Shown piece after piece: positions 12,854 to 24,961 of a stretch of 64,000 nucleotides of DNA. The stretch lies in assembly GCA_944470555.2 (NCBI GenBank), contig OX104128.1, positions 61,573,257 to 61,637,256 of the forward strand, in the 5' to 3' direction. A program made the translations under genes and the position numbers. Position 1 is the first letter of the stretch. Every line of letters starts with the position of its first letter. The DNA comes from Heterobilharzia americana. Taxonomy: Eukaryota > Platyhelminthes > Trematoda > Strigeidida > Schistosomatidae. A model generated the notes under the pieces. It saw nothing but the letters and a program-made list of their open reading frames with translations, searched no databases and was not told the origin of the DNA.

Positions 12854-13369
12854 GTTAGGCGTTTAGTTTTCTTGGTCACCTTTATGATGAACAGACCCTA
12901 GATGTAGGTAACTATAACGTTTCAGTCTAGTGAACACTTTTTATTTCTGTTCGTTATAGTTAAGCACCGTGAATTCAGTAGGGCTGGCTATCCCCCATGA
13001 GGGGTAGTTTCAGCCAAGGTCTGTTCCTTAGTTCCTAATTAATTCTCGGTGTCGACCGGGCCAACATCTAGAACTGAATTGCTTTTCCACAGGAAAAGAA
13101 CAAACAAAGCAGCAGACAGAGGAAGAAGCAGGAATTCCAACAAAAGAGTGTTTTATGCTTTCATATCCATACCAACTTAACTTTCCTCGTTATGGCATTC
13201 ATTGTACGTCCTTCTTCTACTGAGTATTTAAGAACGCAAATTTCATACTGGTGTGCAGTGTAAAGCTTTTGTTTTTGGTAGCCTTGTCGGGTAGGACAGA
13301 ATGTGCCGCTAGTTTGAGGTCATAACTTCTGAAAGTTTCTCCGACGCTCCACGTGAAAGGCCAGTGTAG

Positions 13370-13699
13370 GTGTGGTGGATGTCCCATTATACATTAAGGG
13401 GATACAGTATAGGGAATATCATGAACGGTACTGTTAGTGTATCCGGTAAACCGGAAAAGTTGCCAGATGATAAGAACTTAGCTAGTGACCCACCAAATTC
13501 AGGGGTTGATTTGGAGGCCTTCACTCTTCCACAACAGTGGAAATTTTGCGGTGAAGTTCGCGCGCTGGCAGGATTTAAACGGTTTAGTTGTGAGACTGTG
13601 GGAGCGGGTGCGCAGATCCTACTGACTGTCTTGTTCGAACTGAAACTCACCGCTGCTAAAGTGAATTTATGTACCACATTAAGAGGAGTATCAAGTTAA
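13370..13699 (+). CDS. Hypothetical 109-codon ORF
   Basis: A 109-codon frame with an internal methionine at codon 19. The peptide has a charged Pro/Asp-rich middle (KPEKLPDDKNLASDPPNSG) and a hydrophobic C-terminal third (AGAQILLTVLFELKL). I do not recognise it. A 96-codon frame lies on the opposite strand. It sits directly beside a truncated family A reverse transcriptase fragment on the minus strand. It may be unique sequence, an exon or chance. Confidence 0.2.
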   Translation: MWWMSHYTLRGYSIGNIMNGTVSVSGKPEKLPDDKNLASDPPNSGVDLEAFTLPQQWKFCGEVRALAGFKRFSCETVGAGAQILLTVLFELKLTAAKVNLCTTLRGVSS

Positions 13700-14380
13700 T
13701 TTTATTCGTCCCATCCAAATTGGTTCTAGACTTAGGGTCCTGTATCTGGAGCTGCAGTCCCGTCCAAGATCACATATACCTCTGAGAACGATAGTTTCGT
13801 AGACCAGAGGTGTAGCCGGATGTCCACCGATGGAGAGCCAAAACATGTCCAGCCACATATGTTTATATTGAGCCGCAGTTTCCGAGCAGCAGACCATGCG
13901 GATATTGCACCAAACTCCCTCTGTATTAGTGCTTGGAAGTGAGATAAATCATCATGGATGAATGTGTATGCAACTTTCAGGTCATCAGCAGACAAAATGG
14001 TTTACCATGAGTAAAGCAGCTGCAGATATCATTGACGTACGATGTAAGGAGGACGGGACCTGATACACTACCTTGAAGTATACCAAGGGTGATTGGCCTA
14101 GGCTTTGAGGTGATTGGAACTACCCCTTCACCACTTGAGTACGATTACTGAGGAGAGTCGTGATCTGTCTCAATATTGGATATTCAATACCCATAGACAT
14201 CAACTTACTTATTAACAGCAAGTGATGGGCTCTGTCAAAATGCCTTTGAAATGTCTAGATAGGGTACAAGGACTGATTGGTGACGGTCGCGCGCGGTGGT
14301 TACGAGGTCAAAGATGACAAGTTGTACAGTACCTAGATTTTGAGAAACCACGCTGACTTGATGTATTGGTGATACTGGCT
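13693..14380 (-). mobile_element. CR1-like family A reverse transcriptase fragment (A4)
   Basis: The minus strand encodes palm-domain sequence: SADDLKVAYTFIHDDLSHF aligns with FADDLKIVYSFPHSSLSEG of A1, and the next block ends in SAWSAARKLRLNI where A1 has FAWSETWQLPLN. Upstream (higher coordinates) remnants of the QGSVLGP block and of HGFLKGRS are visible with stops and shifts. Both ends are abrupt: the C-terminal third is missing at 13693 and the N-terminal half at 14380. The right end lies near the tail of the A2 copy. Confidence 0.65.
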
Positions 14381-14499
14381 AGCGTTTTTGAACCGGATTT
14401 ATATCCAGGTAGGATAAATGATGTTTTCCAGACACCGGGCTATGTGAAAGATTCCAGCGACAGAGAAAATATTTTGAGTAATAGTAATGGAATATGGAA

Positions 14500-15488
14500 T
14501 GTGATAATGGTAATAACAATAAATTTTTATTCTCACGCTAGTAATTTAACATCAGAGAAGCCAGCTAACAGGCAGCATCACGTTGATATGTGTCAAAAAG
14601 TCTACAAGATTCTAAGGGTCCTGAATAGTAAAGATGGGAGGTCGCTTAACTCTGTCAGACACATCAGGTCGCGAATAGGGGACAAAGAAAATGCCACTTT
14701 CAGCATATGCAGAGCATTAAAGTGAAGATAATAAAAACTCCCATTCCTATATAATGTATTTAACATGACAGATACCAGTTCACAAGCACCGCCAATCTCA
14801 TAATTTTGAAAGTTTGCAGAATAGTATCTGGAACTGCAAAACTCACATAGCAAGCCATTGATATGCATAAACTTACTAAAGCTTGCTGCAAATCAGGAGA
14901 AAGGTGTGGGTTTCCATCTGTCATTACACAGACAGGTTCCTCTATCAACGACAAAAGCGCGCAATGTTCGAAGCTTGCATTATAACGACACGACGTTGCT
15001 AGACCATTTGCATAGTTTCTTATTTAGTAGTAGAAACGTCCATTCGCCAGAAGGTTCTTCAGTTTTTAGCTTTGCTAACCACAAAGGGCCTAATTATGTG
15101 GTCTGGAGTATCAGTAAGTATCCACAGTTGTATAACCAGGATGAGTGTCCAAATCAAAGCCTTTCCAGTTCACCTTGTTATGTTTAAAAGTAGTATACAT
15201 TAATTCCACTGGGAATACTTGTAGTAGTAGATGAACGTACGTTGAAACCGTTAATAGTCCTAATGGCAGCAGTTATATATGGACTTCAGGCCTCATTCAT
15301 ATCAACGTAAGCGGCATCATTCTGGAAGCATATTTGATGCATGATAACTTTTACTTGAAGGGATCACTTGATACGGAGTACTACGAAACATGTAGTGTGG
15401 GATTACTGCGGGTGTCATATTCCGAGCCAACAGACATACTGATTTCTCGTCTGATCATTTGTTCGGAGTATTCATGCCACTATGAATA
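14500..15488 (-). mobile_element. Family A copy A2, part 1: distal 3' UTR with two tails
   Basis: Terminal 1 kb of the 3' UTR of the older copy A2. Hairpin tail unit 1 is at about 14542-14590 and tail unit 2 at about 14757-14810. The rest aligns with A1 15790-16440. At about 15488 the homology is broken by the microsatellite tail of A1, and it resumes at about 22164 on the far side of A1. That makes this the left flank of a nested insertion. Confidence 0.7.
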
Positions 15489-17031
15489 ATAAATAAATAA
15501 ATAAATGTTTTATTCTCGTGTTAAAAAAAGATTTAACATGAGAGAAGCCAGTTTACAGGCTTCATCACGTTGATACATCTCAAAATATCTACAAGACTTG
15601 TGCCCTGAGTGGTACTGATGGAATGATTAAAATTAAAAACTGCCGAAGGTCCTGCTAGTTATGAAATGAACAAGGAAATATTACTTCACGGCGTATATAA
15701 AGTGTTAAAGTTTAGATAATGGTAAATGTTTTCTTCATTTAACAGGTTTAACGTGAGAGATACCAGTTAACAAGCACCGTCAAATTCATAACTTTTGAAA
15801 GTATCTAGTATTAAATAATTTACATATCAAGTCATTGGTGTGCATAATCTTATTGAAATTTGCTGAAATTCATGAGACGGATATGGATTGCCATCACCCA
15901 TCACATAGATAGGTTCCATTATCAATATCAAAAGCGCGCAGTGTTCAAAGTTTGCGTTGTAACCAACCGACGTTGTTAGTCCATTCGCATAGTTTGCTGA
16001 TTAGTAATATAATAGTTTATTACTTAGAATGATCTTCAGTTTTTAGTTTGCTAACCACAAAGGACCCATTTAAACAATCTGGAGTATCAATAAAGTATCC
16101 ACAGTTATATAACCAACGTGTATGGCTATATCAATGCATATCCAGGACACCATGTTACTTTTAAAGGTAATATAGATTAATTCTGCTGGGAATACTTGTT
16201 GTATTGGATGAAAATAGGTGTTGAAACAGTCAATAGTCCATAGACTTCGAGCATCTTTTGTATTAGCATAGGCGGCATCATTCGAGAAGTGTATTTGATG
16301 CGTAGTAAGTTCCATATGAAAAGGTCTCTTGGTACAGAGTACTAGAAAATGTCTAGTGTGGAGCCATTGCAGGTAAGTGACGTCCTGAGCCAATATGTAA
16401 ATTGGTCTCTGGTTTAATCATCTGTTCAGAATGCCTCTGCTACTAATACTGTTGGGAATGGTCAGACGGTTCGTCGCAAGAAAAATCATGACGAGTAGGT
16501 GAGTTAATCTTGAAGATGGTCCAGAATTTGCGAAAGAGTGGGAGCAGTCCAATAATTATTGGCGTCAATGAGCAGGTGTTATTCCCATAAAGTAATCACG
16601 TTCAGACTGAATTTGAACATCAAATGTCGACTTGCAGCTGTTTCTGCAAATGGGGAAAGAAAGGAGAGGCACGAGCAGATATGGAAATAGAGATTACTAC
16701 GCTATCAAATTTGGAGGAGAGAGGAGTCCCTATCTTTTTTTGATTTATTCGGACTTGATGTACATTTTCATGTATATATGTTAAGTCAACTACATAGTCC
16801 TTCCATTATAGGGTTATTAAGTCGTTTTTTTGGGAGGGGGGTGTACCGTAGTGGCTTTCAGAGATAAACAGTATTCTTTAAGTTCATTATACGGAGAGGA
16901 GCCAGTATTCATACCCTTGTATGCAATCGTAAGGCCATCTGCATTAAAGGAACTTCAGGGCTTTAATAAAACCGATTCTTACATTTAGAGATCTGAGTAC
17001 GTTCATAGTGGACGCAATGGCTTGACCATTG
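15489..17031 (-). other. A1 3' UTR with duplicated tail hairpin
   Basis: Non-coding 1.5 kb between the ORF2 stop and the end of A1. Tail unit 1 (about 15534-15572) has GAAGCC and GGCTTC arms around an 8-base loop. A second, diverged copy lies about 210 bp further in (15745-15792). The same two-unit layout occurs in A6, A2 and the inverted A7. In CR1/L2-like elements the RNA 3' end is what the reverse transcriptase recognises, so a conserved hairpin here is a likely recognition structure; that role is inference. Confidence 0.7.
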
Positions 17032-17598
17032 TTATGTGCCGATTGCTCCATTATGCTTCGTATTTGTGGATATAATATGAATGTCAAGAAATTTATGGAT
17101 ATCCGTGAAAAGAAAGAATTCGTTGAGTAGACGTCGAAACTGAAATGCAGACATGCAAGAGCGAATAAAATGTGGAAGCTTATTCCATAACTTGCTGTAC
17201 TGTAACATAAAGGATCGTGACCTAAGTTTAAGGCGGTGCTTTTCTACAGGTACAGTGCATTCACGATTGCGTAGACTATATGAAGACATAGGCTTAAAAG
17301 TAGGAGCGCAACAGGCGTGAGTAATGCCATGCAAAAGGCGGAAAAATAGGCTAAGGTTAAGCTTAAGGCGTCTTAGCCAAAGTGGGTCAATTTTTAATTT
17401 CTTACACCTTCCCTCATAATCAAGTTCTTCGTGACGGCCCAGTACATAGCGGGTAAACTTTCTTTGAACATTCTCAATTAGTATCCTATCCGAAGCATAC
17501 ATATTGCTGAAGATGATTGTGCCATATTCAAGTACTGGGCGGATCATTACCTTGAATAAAAGCAGTCTAGCCTCATTGGTATGTACGTGTTTAAGCAA
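17032..17598 (-). pseudogene. CR1-like ORF2, C-terminal domain (A1)
   Basis: 188 codons continuing the reverse transcriptase protein past its thumb. Visible blocks are MIRPVLEYGTIIFSN, ENVQRKFTRYVLGR, PLWLRRLKLNLSLFFRLLHG and a basic RLKLRSRSFMLQYSKLWNKL. This domain ends ORF2 of CR1-like elements and helps bind template RNA. The frame overlaps the preceding frame (17547-19136) by about 50 bp in a different register, so a frameshift near 17570 separates it from the catalytic part. The same C-terminal domain is seen at 1-170, 2470-3015, 22655-23100 and 37980-38090. Confidence 0.85.
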
Positions 17599-19136
17599 AA
17601 GGCCAACTGAGCGCCTACACTGGAGGCAAGTGACTGGGCATATTCCGTAAACGTTAAGTTCCGAGAATACCTAATACCTAAATCACATACTGAGTTGTAA
17701 GATTGCAGCACAGAATCGCCAAGGTGTAAACTGACGTTTGGATAAGAGTTATTGAAACAGAGAATTCCGCATTTACTAGAGTTAAGTGGAAGTTGCCATG
17801 TTTCACTCCAAGCGAACAAATTCGTCAGGTCTTCCTGGATTCTATTAAAACCCTCACTTAGCGATGAGTGGGGAAAGCTATACACGATTTTTAAGTCGTC
17901 AGCAAACAGGTAGGGTTTACCATATTTTATCATGTCAGAAATATCATTTATGTAAAGGAGGAAAAGTAAGGGCCCCAACACACTACCTTGAATGACGCCA
18001 CTCAGAATAGGCTGTGGGGAGGAATAGGTTTGACTGAACTTTACTATTTGAGTACGCTGCCTAAGGAATGAGCTTATCCACGATAATAGAGGGTCACTAA
18101 TTCCAAATGATTGAAGCTTAAGAATTAACCGATTATGAGGCACTTTATCAAATGCTTTTTTGAAGTCAAAAAATAGAGCAGTTACGAAAAGACCTTCATC
18201 TCGTCTGCAGGTGACCTCCTCAAAATAATCCAGTAAGCAAGTACTACATGAACGACCTTTTAAGAAACCATGCTGCATAGGGGAAAGAAGCTGATGCGCA
18301 GCCACGTGGTCATTGATTTCTTGCACAACCACCTTCTCCATGATACGAGAGACTACAGATGTAATATTTATGGGACGATAATTCTGAATTTCTGACGTCG
18401 GCCCAGATTTATACGTGGGAGATATGTAAGACAGCTTCCAGCGGTCAGGGTAGCATGCCTCAGTAAGGGATATTGAGAATAGCTTCATGAGGATCAATGG
18501 TATATCTTCACCACCCCTCTTAAGGAGAACAGACGGGATCCCATCGGGTCCGGCAGAATATGAGTCCTTTAGTGAAGCAACTGCATCATCTATCTTTCTC
18601 TGTGTAAAGGAAACATTACTTAGTGAGTGGTGTGGTGGAATGGGCATTTGTATGTTTAGTACACTATCTTCGTGCGTGAAGCAGCTTGCATAATGTTTAC
18701 TAAACAGCTGACAGATCTTACTGGGGTCATCATAAAGAATGTCCCCATCAATGATCAGACTACTGGGAATAACTCTAGATAAGTTTGCACGGGATTTTAG
18801 AATTCTCACTAATGATTGAGCATTGCCTGTTTGTGCGTTGCAGCTAGTTTCTTGCTTGATTGCTTTCAGTAACTTATTTGATTTGAAGTTCTCATGAGCA
18901 ATTTTTAATGAGACAAGGGATGAAAAGTCATTAGATCGATAGAAATTTCTGGCATGTCTGCGCATGCTGATACGTACTTTTTCAGGGATGAAATTCACTT
19001 TCGGCTTTCTAATTAATACTGATACCTCCGGAGCAATATGATCGTGAATTACATTCATGGAACTGTAGAAGATGTCACTTAGTTCATGGGTTGAGCTACT
19101 GGTGAAATAAGAACCCCAGTCCAAGCATCGCAACAT
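17547..19136 (-). pseudogene. CR1-like ORF2, reverse transcriptase domain (A1)
   Basis: 529-codon frame with a complete set of non-LTR reverse transcriptase blocks: SAGPDGIPSVLLK (about 194-206), QNYRPINITSVVSRIMEK (251-268), MQHGFLKGRSCSTCLLDYF (287-305), FFDFKKAFDKVPH with catalytic Asp at about 324 (322-334), GVIQGSVLGPLLFLLYINDI (380-399) and the catalytic FADD box (411-414). It copies element RNA into DNA at the nicked target. The N-terminal ~30 codons overlap the endonuclease frame in another register, so endonuclease and RT are separated by a frameshift near 19100. All catalytic residues are intact. Confidence 0.9.
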
Positions 19137-19981
19137 GTATTGTATCTCTTCCCAGATGGTATTTTTATATCGTCTGTGGTTGTTTTTGACCTGGGAGCTA
19201 ACGTATTTCTGGGAGATAGTCGGAAGTCACCAAACACTACTCTGTGATCGCTGCCCGGGAATTCTGGACCAACTTGAAGAGTGAAAGGCAATAATCCATT
19301 CGTGAAAACTAGGTCAAGTATGCTATTATGTCTAGTTGGTTGCACTACATGTTGGCGCCATCCTCCAGAATCCAACACATTAATAAAATTATCAAACCGC
19401 CTAGGAGAGGTAAGTGTCTGCCACTTGATGTCAGGCATATTAAAGTCACCGCATATAAGTTTCATGGAGTAGGGCAGTGTTGTTACATGGGTGAACACTT
19501 CTGCAAGCCTGTCATCATAATCTATAGTAGAGCAAGGGGGACGGTAGATACACCCCAAGAGGATAGTTATAGCATTAGTAAACTTCGCCACAACCCACAC
19601 TGAGTCACTGAGCGAATTGAGTTCTGAAGTAATACAATTTGTCGCAGCAATGTCGGACCTGATATAGATGATGCAACCACCACCTCTACCATTATATCTA
19701 TCTCCCCTAAACAGAGTATAATTGTCGACAGAGACATCACTATCAGGAGTGTCTGGAGTACACCAAGCTTCAGTGATAAATATTAGGCAGGGGTTAGACA
19801 TAGTCGACAACATAGTGATCTCACTTATTTTGTTGCGTATGGAACAAGCGTTAATCAGACAGAAGGTTAAAGAATTGGATAAGCAGTAGTACCTAAACCT
19901 GTTTTCGGAAAGCATTTTCTCGCAGGTTAGTTGGAACTGTAGTGGTGAGGAAAATGGGGTAGAATTTAATTTCGGGGACAT
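19079..19981 (-). pseudogene. CR1-like ORF2, AP-type endonuclease domain (A1)
   Basis: 300 codons, homologous to APE-type endonucleases that nick the target for reverse transcription. Motifs in order: LINACSIRNK (Asn about 45), ITEAW (catalytic Glu 71), RGGGCIIYI (99-107), GCIYRPP (143-149), ICGDFNMPD (Asp 179, Asn 181), ILDLVF (Asp 223) and GSDHRVVF (Asp 245, His 246). All expected catalytic residues are present. The first Met is a reasonable start for ORF2, about 700 bp after the main ORF1 frame. After codon ~280 the frame runs out and the protein continues in the frame of 17547-19136. Confidence 0.9.
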
Positions 19982-20022
19982 AATAGGGGAATAAGATACT
20001 ACTGGGTTACTACTAATATCCT

Positions 20023-20684
20023 TTATTGTGTTAGGTGTTGACCCACTGTATATGAGCCGGGAGGATGACAGGTTGGCGTAACATCTTCCCCGCCACTGTA
20101 GCGGTTGTGAGTTAGGATTGAGAGTAGCTGATTCGACAGCGTCATCATCTGAACAGCAAAAGGCGCTAATAATTTTTGAAGTCCGCGAAAATTTGGGCTT
20201 TCAGAATGAGCCCTGGGTATGGGTGTCTGCGGAAATGAGCCAAGTAAGTCTGTGGTTTCACTTTCGCATGGGAAGGGGTAGGGTGCACTATGTTGGGGAG
20301 CCAGTATCAGAGGCTGCATCTGAACAGCAGGCCTCCAATTAGGAGGTGATATCGTTGTACTGGGGCGAGCATACATTGGATATGAATGTTGTGTAGATGG
20401 GTGTGAGGAGAAAAACCTATTTTTTTTCCTATAGCCCTTGTCTTCATGACTTGGGAAGCATTTGTGTTCTGAACATTCTTACGCATGTTCCCTTTCTTTT
20501 TACCACCTTGGTGTATGAATCCTACCTTTCTGTTGGTTAGTGAGGGTGCCATAGTACTTGGTGTCGTGTCGGTGGACGTCGTGAATGTGTCTGCGTAAGG
20601 AAACGGGGTCACTCTTCGAATGGCGTTATAACCATTAGGTTTAACAGTCTGAATATAGTTACTTCGGGGCTGGCTAAAACGTTT
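20023..20684 (-). pseudogene. Possible ORF1 C-terminal extension / inter-ORF region (A1)
   Basis: Two overlapping frames (20307-20612, 101 codons; 20023-20376, 117 codons) follow the main ORF1 stop in different registers. The first has a basic stretch (GGKKKGNMRKN), the second is proline-rich. They may be a frameshifted end of ORF1 carrying its basic nucleic-acid-binding tail, or a non-coding spacer before ORF2. No zinc-knuckle motif is visible. Confidence 0.4.
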
Positions 20685-21836
20685 CTATGCCATTGGCTTT
20701 GTCGGTACACTCGAACTAGGACTTTTAGGTTTAGATTTTCGAAACACAGCATTGCGTGACCGTGCGTTGTCAATACACCCAGAGGTCAACATGGTATTTG
20801 AGGGCGGTAAAGGCTTAACAGCGTAACTGCACCTGGATGATGCAGGCTTCATCGATAAACTCAGAGGAATAAGGTGCATATCGGACGTATCATTACCGTT
20901 GCCATCCATATCAACATCATCTGAGAATAAATCTGCATAACTGGCGGAGATTTGACCTTCAGTTTCGGCGTTTACTACCATGTTGGATGGTGAAACAGAA
21001 GCAACTGACGTACTTGCAACAATATGCTCGGTCAGCCTTTTTTGATCTACACTTACAGTGTCATCTGGTGTTAGGAGCTGACTCCCAGGCGCCAGTATGT
21101 TTCGGGTGGCCATTGCTTCTGATGAAGTTTCCAGAGGGACTTCATAAGGTTTCGAAACACTTGTCCGTCTTTGACATGGGGTAAGATCTGGAAGTACCCT
21201 AACATTCTCACAGCTTCTTAAGAGTCTTACAGATTTCTGTGAACCACAAAAGTGTCTCGCATCAAGGAGTGAGCTAAACTGGAATAATATTGGACAGGGG
21301 TATTTACTGGTCCTCTTCCTAAGACGCCGGACTGTGCAACCAGATTCATGCAAACCACAGGCTTGACGGAGATCATTTTTAACACATCTTAATGGAAAAC
21401 TATCAGGGACATTGGGGACAATGGAGTTGTGCGACGAAGTCAGTCGTTTGCTGGCTTCAGTGGCTACAAAGTTTACCAATGTTTCACACTTGATAAGGTT
21501 ATCCACTGATAAGTCCGTTGTAGGTTTGAGTAGACAAATCAGAGGTGTAAGACAGTCGAGCTTACGCTGAAGATCAGCGATTGCACTACTGTTGTCAACA
21601 ATATTACGCTTGTTCGCAGTAGCACCATTATATACGTCAGCCATGACGTCAGACAGACCGACAGAAGGACCATTAATAAATAAGCCATTTTCAGACCCTA
21701 GTGACGGATTCGAAACTTTTGATCTCTTAGCTTTATGAATTGGTTTGTTTACGGCAGCAATAACGTTACTCATTTTAAGGCTACAAGGCATAGGCACAAA
21801 GAAGCAAAAATTTATTGTCTGACAATAAAATAGCAA
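20685..21836 (-). CDS. CR1-like ORF1 protein (A1)
   Basis: 383-codon frame. In non-LTR elements ORF1 proteins bind element RNA and act as chaperones. A likely start is the internal Met at about codon 23 (MSNVIAAVNKP); the upstream codons look like leader. It has a basic patch (HKAKRSK), a Leu-rich segment around 85-110 (LQRKLDCLTPLICLL), and a Cys/Arg cluster near 150-185 (CGLHESGCTVRRLRKRTSKYPCPILFQF) that is repeated in the copy at 31449-31889 (LHKKAAQLSCPILFKF). That conservation supports coding. The C-terminal half is Ser/Pro-rich and variable. No canonical CCHC fingers are seen. Confidence 0.7.
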   Translation of the reverse strand: MLFYCQTINFCFFVPMPCSLKMSNVIAAVNKPIHKAKRSKVSNPSLGSENGLFINGPSVGLSDVMADVYNGATANKRNIVDNSSAIADLQRKLDCLTPLICLLKPTTDLSVDNLIKCETLVNFVATEASKRLTSSHNSIVPNVPDSFPLRCVKNDLRQACGLHESGCTVRRLRKRTSKYPCPILFQFSSLLDARHFCGSQKSVRLLRSCENVRVLPDLTPCQRRTSVSKPYEVPLETSSEAMATRNILAPGSQLLTPDDTVSVDQKRLTEHIVASTSVASVSPSNMVVNAETEGQISASYADLFSDDVDMDGNGNDTSDMHLIPLSLSMKPASSRCSYAVKPLPPSNTMLTSGCIDNARSRNAVFRKSKPKSPSSSVPTKPMA

Positions 21837-22163
21837 GCTCAGAGACCTATCTGCAGCACAGATTAAAGTTATTGGTTGTCGGTCAACCTCAGCTTTTGCA
21901 GTAAACTGGTAGATGAAACGGCAAGATGCTACAACTTCCCGTCAAATAGTGGCGAGCACTGAAGTTCAGACCAGAGTTCACGTACTGATGAAAAGCAGAG
22001 ATATGCAACTAATAGTTGCGGAGAAAATGACAGCAGCAGTTAGCGGATAACGTATACGTTTAGAAGATTTAATTTGCAGGCGGAAAATGTAGCTGTATCG
22101 TAGCCAGATTGCCAAATTCAAAAGCACGAGGAAAGCACAAAAGATGTAACGCACCCTTCAAAA

Positions 22164-24961
22164 TATAGACTGTTGGGAAACTTTAGACAGTTCACCGCAA
22201 GAAGAATCCTGACCAGCTGACGAGTCAGTTGTGAAGATATTCCAGTAACCGCTAAATATTGGGGCCGGCCAGTAATTCAGGGAGTCAAACAGCAGGTATT
22301 ATTTCCACTTAGTAGATACGTCCAGACTGAAATTCAGCCTCGAATGTCGTCATCGAGCTGTTTCTGCAAAATAAAAAAGGAAGGAAAAAGCATGGGCAGA
22401 TGTGGGAGAGGGAATTACCATGCAGACCGGCTGGAAAAGAGAAAAGTTCCCATACTTTAGACCTCTCCGAACTTTATGTACATTTTCATGTATGCATATG
22501 CAATTAACCACATAGCTTTTCTATCATAAGATTCTTAAAACTTTTCAATATCTGGGGTGTTTCGCAGTAGCTTTGAGAGGGAACCAATGTACAGTAAGTT
22601 CATTATAGTGAAGATGGGGGACCAGTACTCTCAGCCCTGTAAGCAGTCGTCAACCTATAAATGTAGGAGGAGCTCAGGGACTATAACAACCCTGGTCCAT
22701 ACATTTAGAGGTTCAAGTACGTCCTCACCGGCCCAGAATGCGTAGATGGTGACTAATTGGAAGATAGGCTCATCGTTTGTTAGTAGCCTATTAAGTGAAG
22801 TGCGGAAAAATGCTAACGAACTTGCCGTACTGGTCCCTTCTGGAAGCCTGTCCCAAATGTGCACAAATTTATTGAGGAAGAAGTTATCTTACAGGCTCGT
22901 CGTACAACACTTAGTTTCAACCAATACTTTGTGGTTGCGCACATCGTACGTAGACGATACAATTAGCTTGATTTGTGGACCAGTACAGTGCAAGTGCTGA
23001 TGAAGTAACTTATAATAAAATATGGGGTTCAGTTTGTGTCTCCTCTTTGAGAGTGGTTCTAGCCCCAACACGTCACATCTGGGCGTGTAGTCTAGGTAAC
23101 GGTCAGTTCCTAATGTTCTGAAGGTGAAGTAACGCTGTACTCCTTCAACTTTCAGTCTGTTACTTCTACGAAGGACACTGAGAATAAACGGGCGATATTC
23201 TAAAAGTGGGCGAGTGCACACTTTGTAGAGTAGAACCCCTGGTTCGGTGATATAGGAGTTACGAATGATGCATCCTATGAGTTTGCATGGCTTGGATCCG
23301 AAATAAGCTGTTGCTTCCGAGATTGTCAAGTCTCTGGAATACCTGATGCCCACATCTAGCACCGAAGCTAGTCTAGGTAGTCGTTTTCCGCATACCTCAG
23401 GGGTCAAGTCATGGCTGTTGTTGCCTATAGGAAGCCAACCATATTTGTTATTATTGAATCCAAGATGGGACTGAGCACGCCATGATGCAAGTTTAACTGG
23501 TTCCTGTCGGGCAGTATCCAGAGTATTACGTAGTCCATGCCTTGAAGCAGCTACACACACTGTTGATGTAACTATGAACAACGAAGGTGCAAGGACACTA
23601 CCCTGTACAACTAGGCTAGTTATATGCCTGGACTAAGACTGCATGGGGTTAGCTCCAGCGATCTGGTCACGATCACCAAGAAACAATTTATCCAACTAGG
23701 TAAGGAGTCTTGCATACCAATCGGTTGTAGCTTATTAAACAGTATATTAAAAGACACCTTTTCAAATGCCTCTGACATGCCAAAGTATAAACAATGACGA
23801 TTTTACGTGCCTCATGATTACTAGCGATGAAGTTAACGAACTCAAAATGGCAAGTAACACAAGACCTATTCTTTATGAAACCGTGCTGAGACTTTGTGAT
23901 TGGGTTTTCTGTTAATGGGTAATCAGAGACACCGCTCTTAGTTACTTTCTCCATAATTCTAAAGGGGACCGGTGTTATATCGGTGGGTCTGCAACTACTG
24001 ACGTTCGATTTGTCCCAGACTTGTAGCGGGGAGTTGTGTGGCTGGTTTTCCATCTAAGGGGTACACGCCACTTTCCATTGACGGGGTGAAGATCCCAAGC
24101 AGAAACAGCAGCATGTCGTCACCGCTGTTCCTGATGATAATTGAGTTTAGATCGCCTTTTCCCACATACGTTGATAGTCGCAAGTTCGTGATAGCCTCTG
24201 TGATACTTTTGACAGTAAAATTCACATTGGCACGCAAACCTGTAGTAAGCGATGTAAAGGGGTAGAGTTCAGTTTGCTAGAACTAAACTTTGCGAACGGC
24301 TGCCTTGATGGTTCACGAACTTCGAAGGGAGCTTTGCAAACAATCTGTGTGTAATAAATAAGTTATGTCCCTCGGTGCCTGCAACTTTTATTCAAAGGGG
24401 AGGTCAGACTACGTTTCCTAGATCCACCTTTGAGGGCATTCAGCTCATCCTTTATCGAGTCTCATGCACGTAAAGTCTTAATCGCTTGATAAGTATAGCA
24501 ACTTGAGCGCAACACGAGAAGGCCTTGAGAGGAATGATATAGCTTAGATAATTTTCGCAATTTGTTCCGAAGTGTTCGGGTATGTACTGGTCCTCATTCT
24601 TCTTCTCCTTAACCGCTCTCATAGGAGCAACGATATCAAAACATAGCATTATATTTCTTTAGAAAAACGAAAGCGACTCTGATAATACGCCTGTTATGAA
24701 GTACTCGTCCCATGGGCTGCACCTGAAGAGTCCGATGAACACCTCCCAATCTAAAATTTTGTAGCCACGATAAAAATATTTCTCATAGTTTCCTTGTTTT
24801 CCTCACGAAGAGGGAAGGCTGGTAGGCAAGAGAAAACCATTCTGTGGTCACTGTTAGCGAATTCAACACCAACGTACGTGGTGGCTGGGACGGTGTCACT
24901 GCAAAAGACTGGATCCAGCGTACTGCTACCACTTTTGCGTGAATGGACACAATGTTTACAG
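22164..24961 (-). mobile_element. Family A copy A2, part 2: proximal 3' UTR, RT and endonuclease C-terminus
   Basis: From the left: 3' UTR aligned with A1 16450-17030 (22164-22650), ORF2 C-terminal domain (22655-23100), thumb and palm pieces (22889-23581), N-terminal RT blocks with PVPFRIMEK and QHGFIKNRSCVTC (about 23840-23980), and the C-terminal endonuclease block STLDPVFCSD then FANSDHRMVF (24810-24925), equivalent to ILDLVF and GSDHRVVF of A1. Many stops and shifts make it clearly older than A1. At 24961 it is cut by the LTR of Gypsy copy 2 and continues at 30119. Confidence 0.8.

Larger units (their letters stand above)
15489..22163 (-). mobile_element. Near full-length CR1-like non-LTR retrotransposon (A1)
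   Basis: Minus-strand element of about 6.7 kb. From its 5' end (about 22163) it carries a 5' leader, ORF1 (21836-20685 with a shifted extension), ORF2 endonuclease (19981-19079), reverse transcriptase (19136-17547), C-terminal domain (17598-17032), then a 1.5 kb 3' UTR ending in two hairpin tails and an ATTT-type repeat at 15489-15510. The flanks align with a continuous 3' UTR of another family member, so the element sits inside copy A2. The target duplication is at most a few bases (ATA). ORF2 is split by frameshifts near 19100 and 17570, so this copy is probably inactive as assembled. Confidence 0.85.

Noticed and set aside
16070..16393. 107-codon minus-strand frame as a third family A protein
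   Set aside because: The matching frame in A7 is offset and interrupted; the similarity is explained by homologous 3' UTR DNA.
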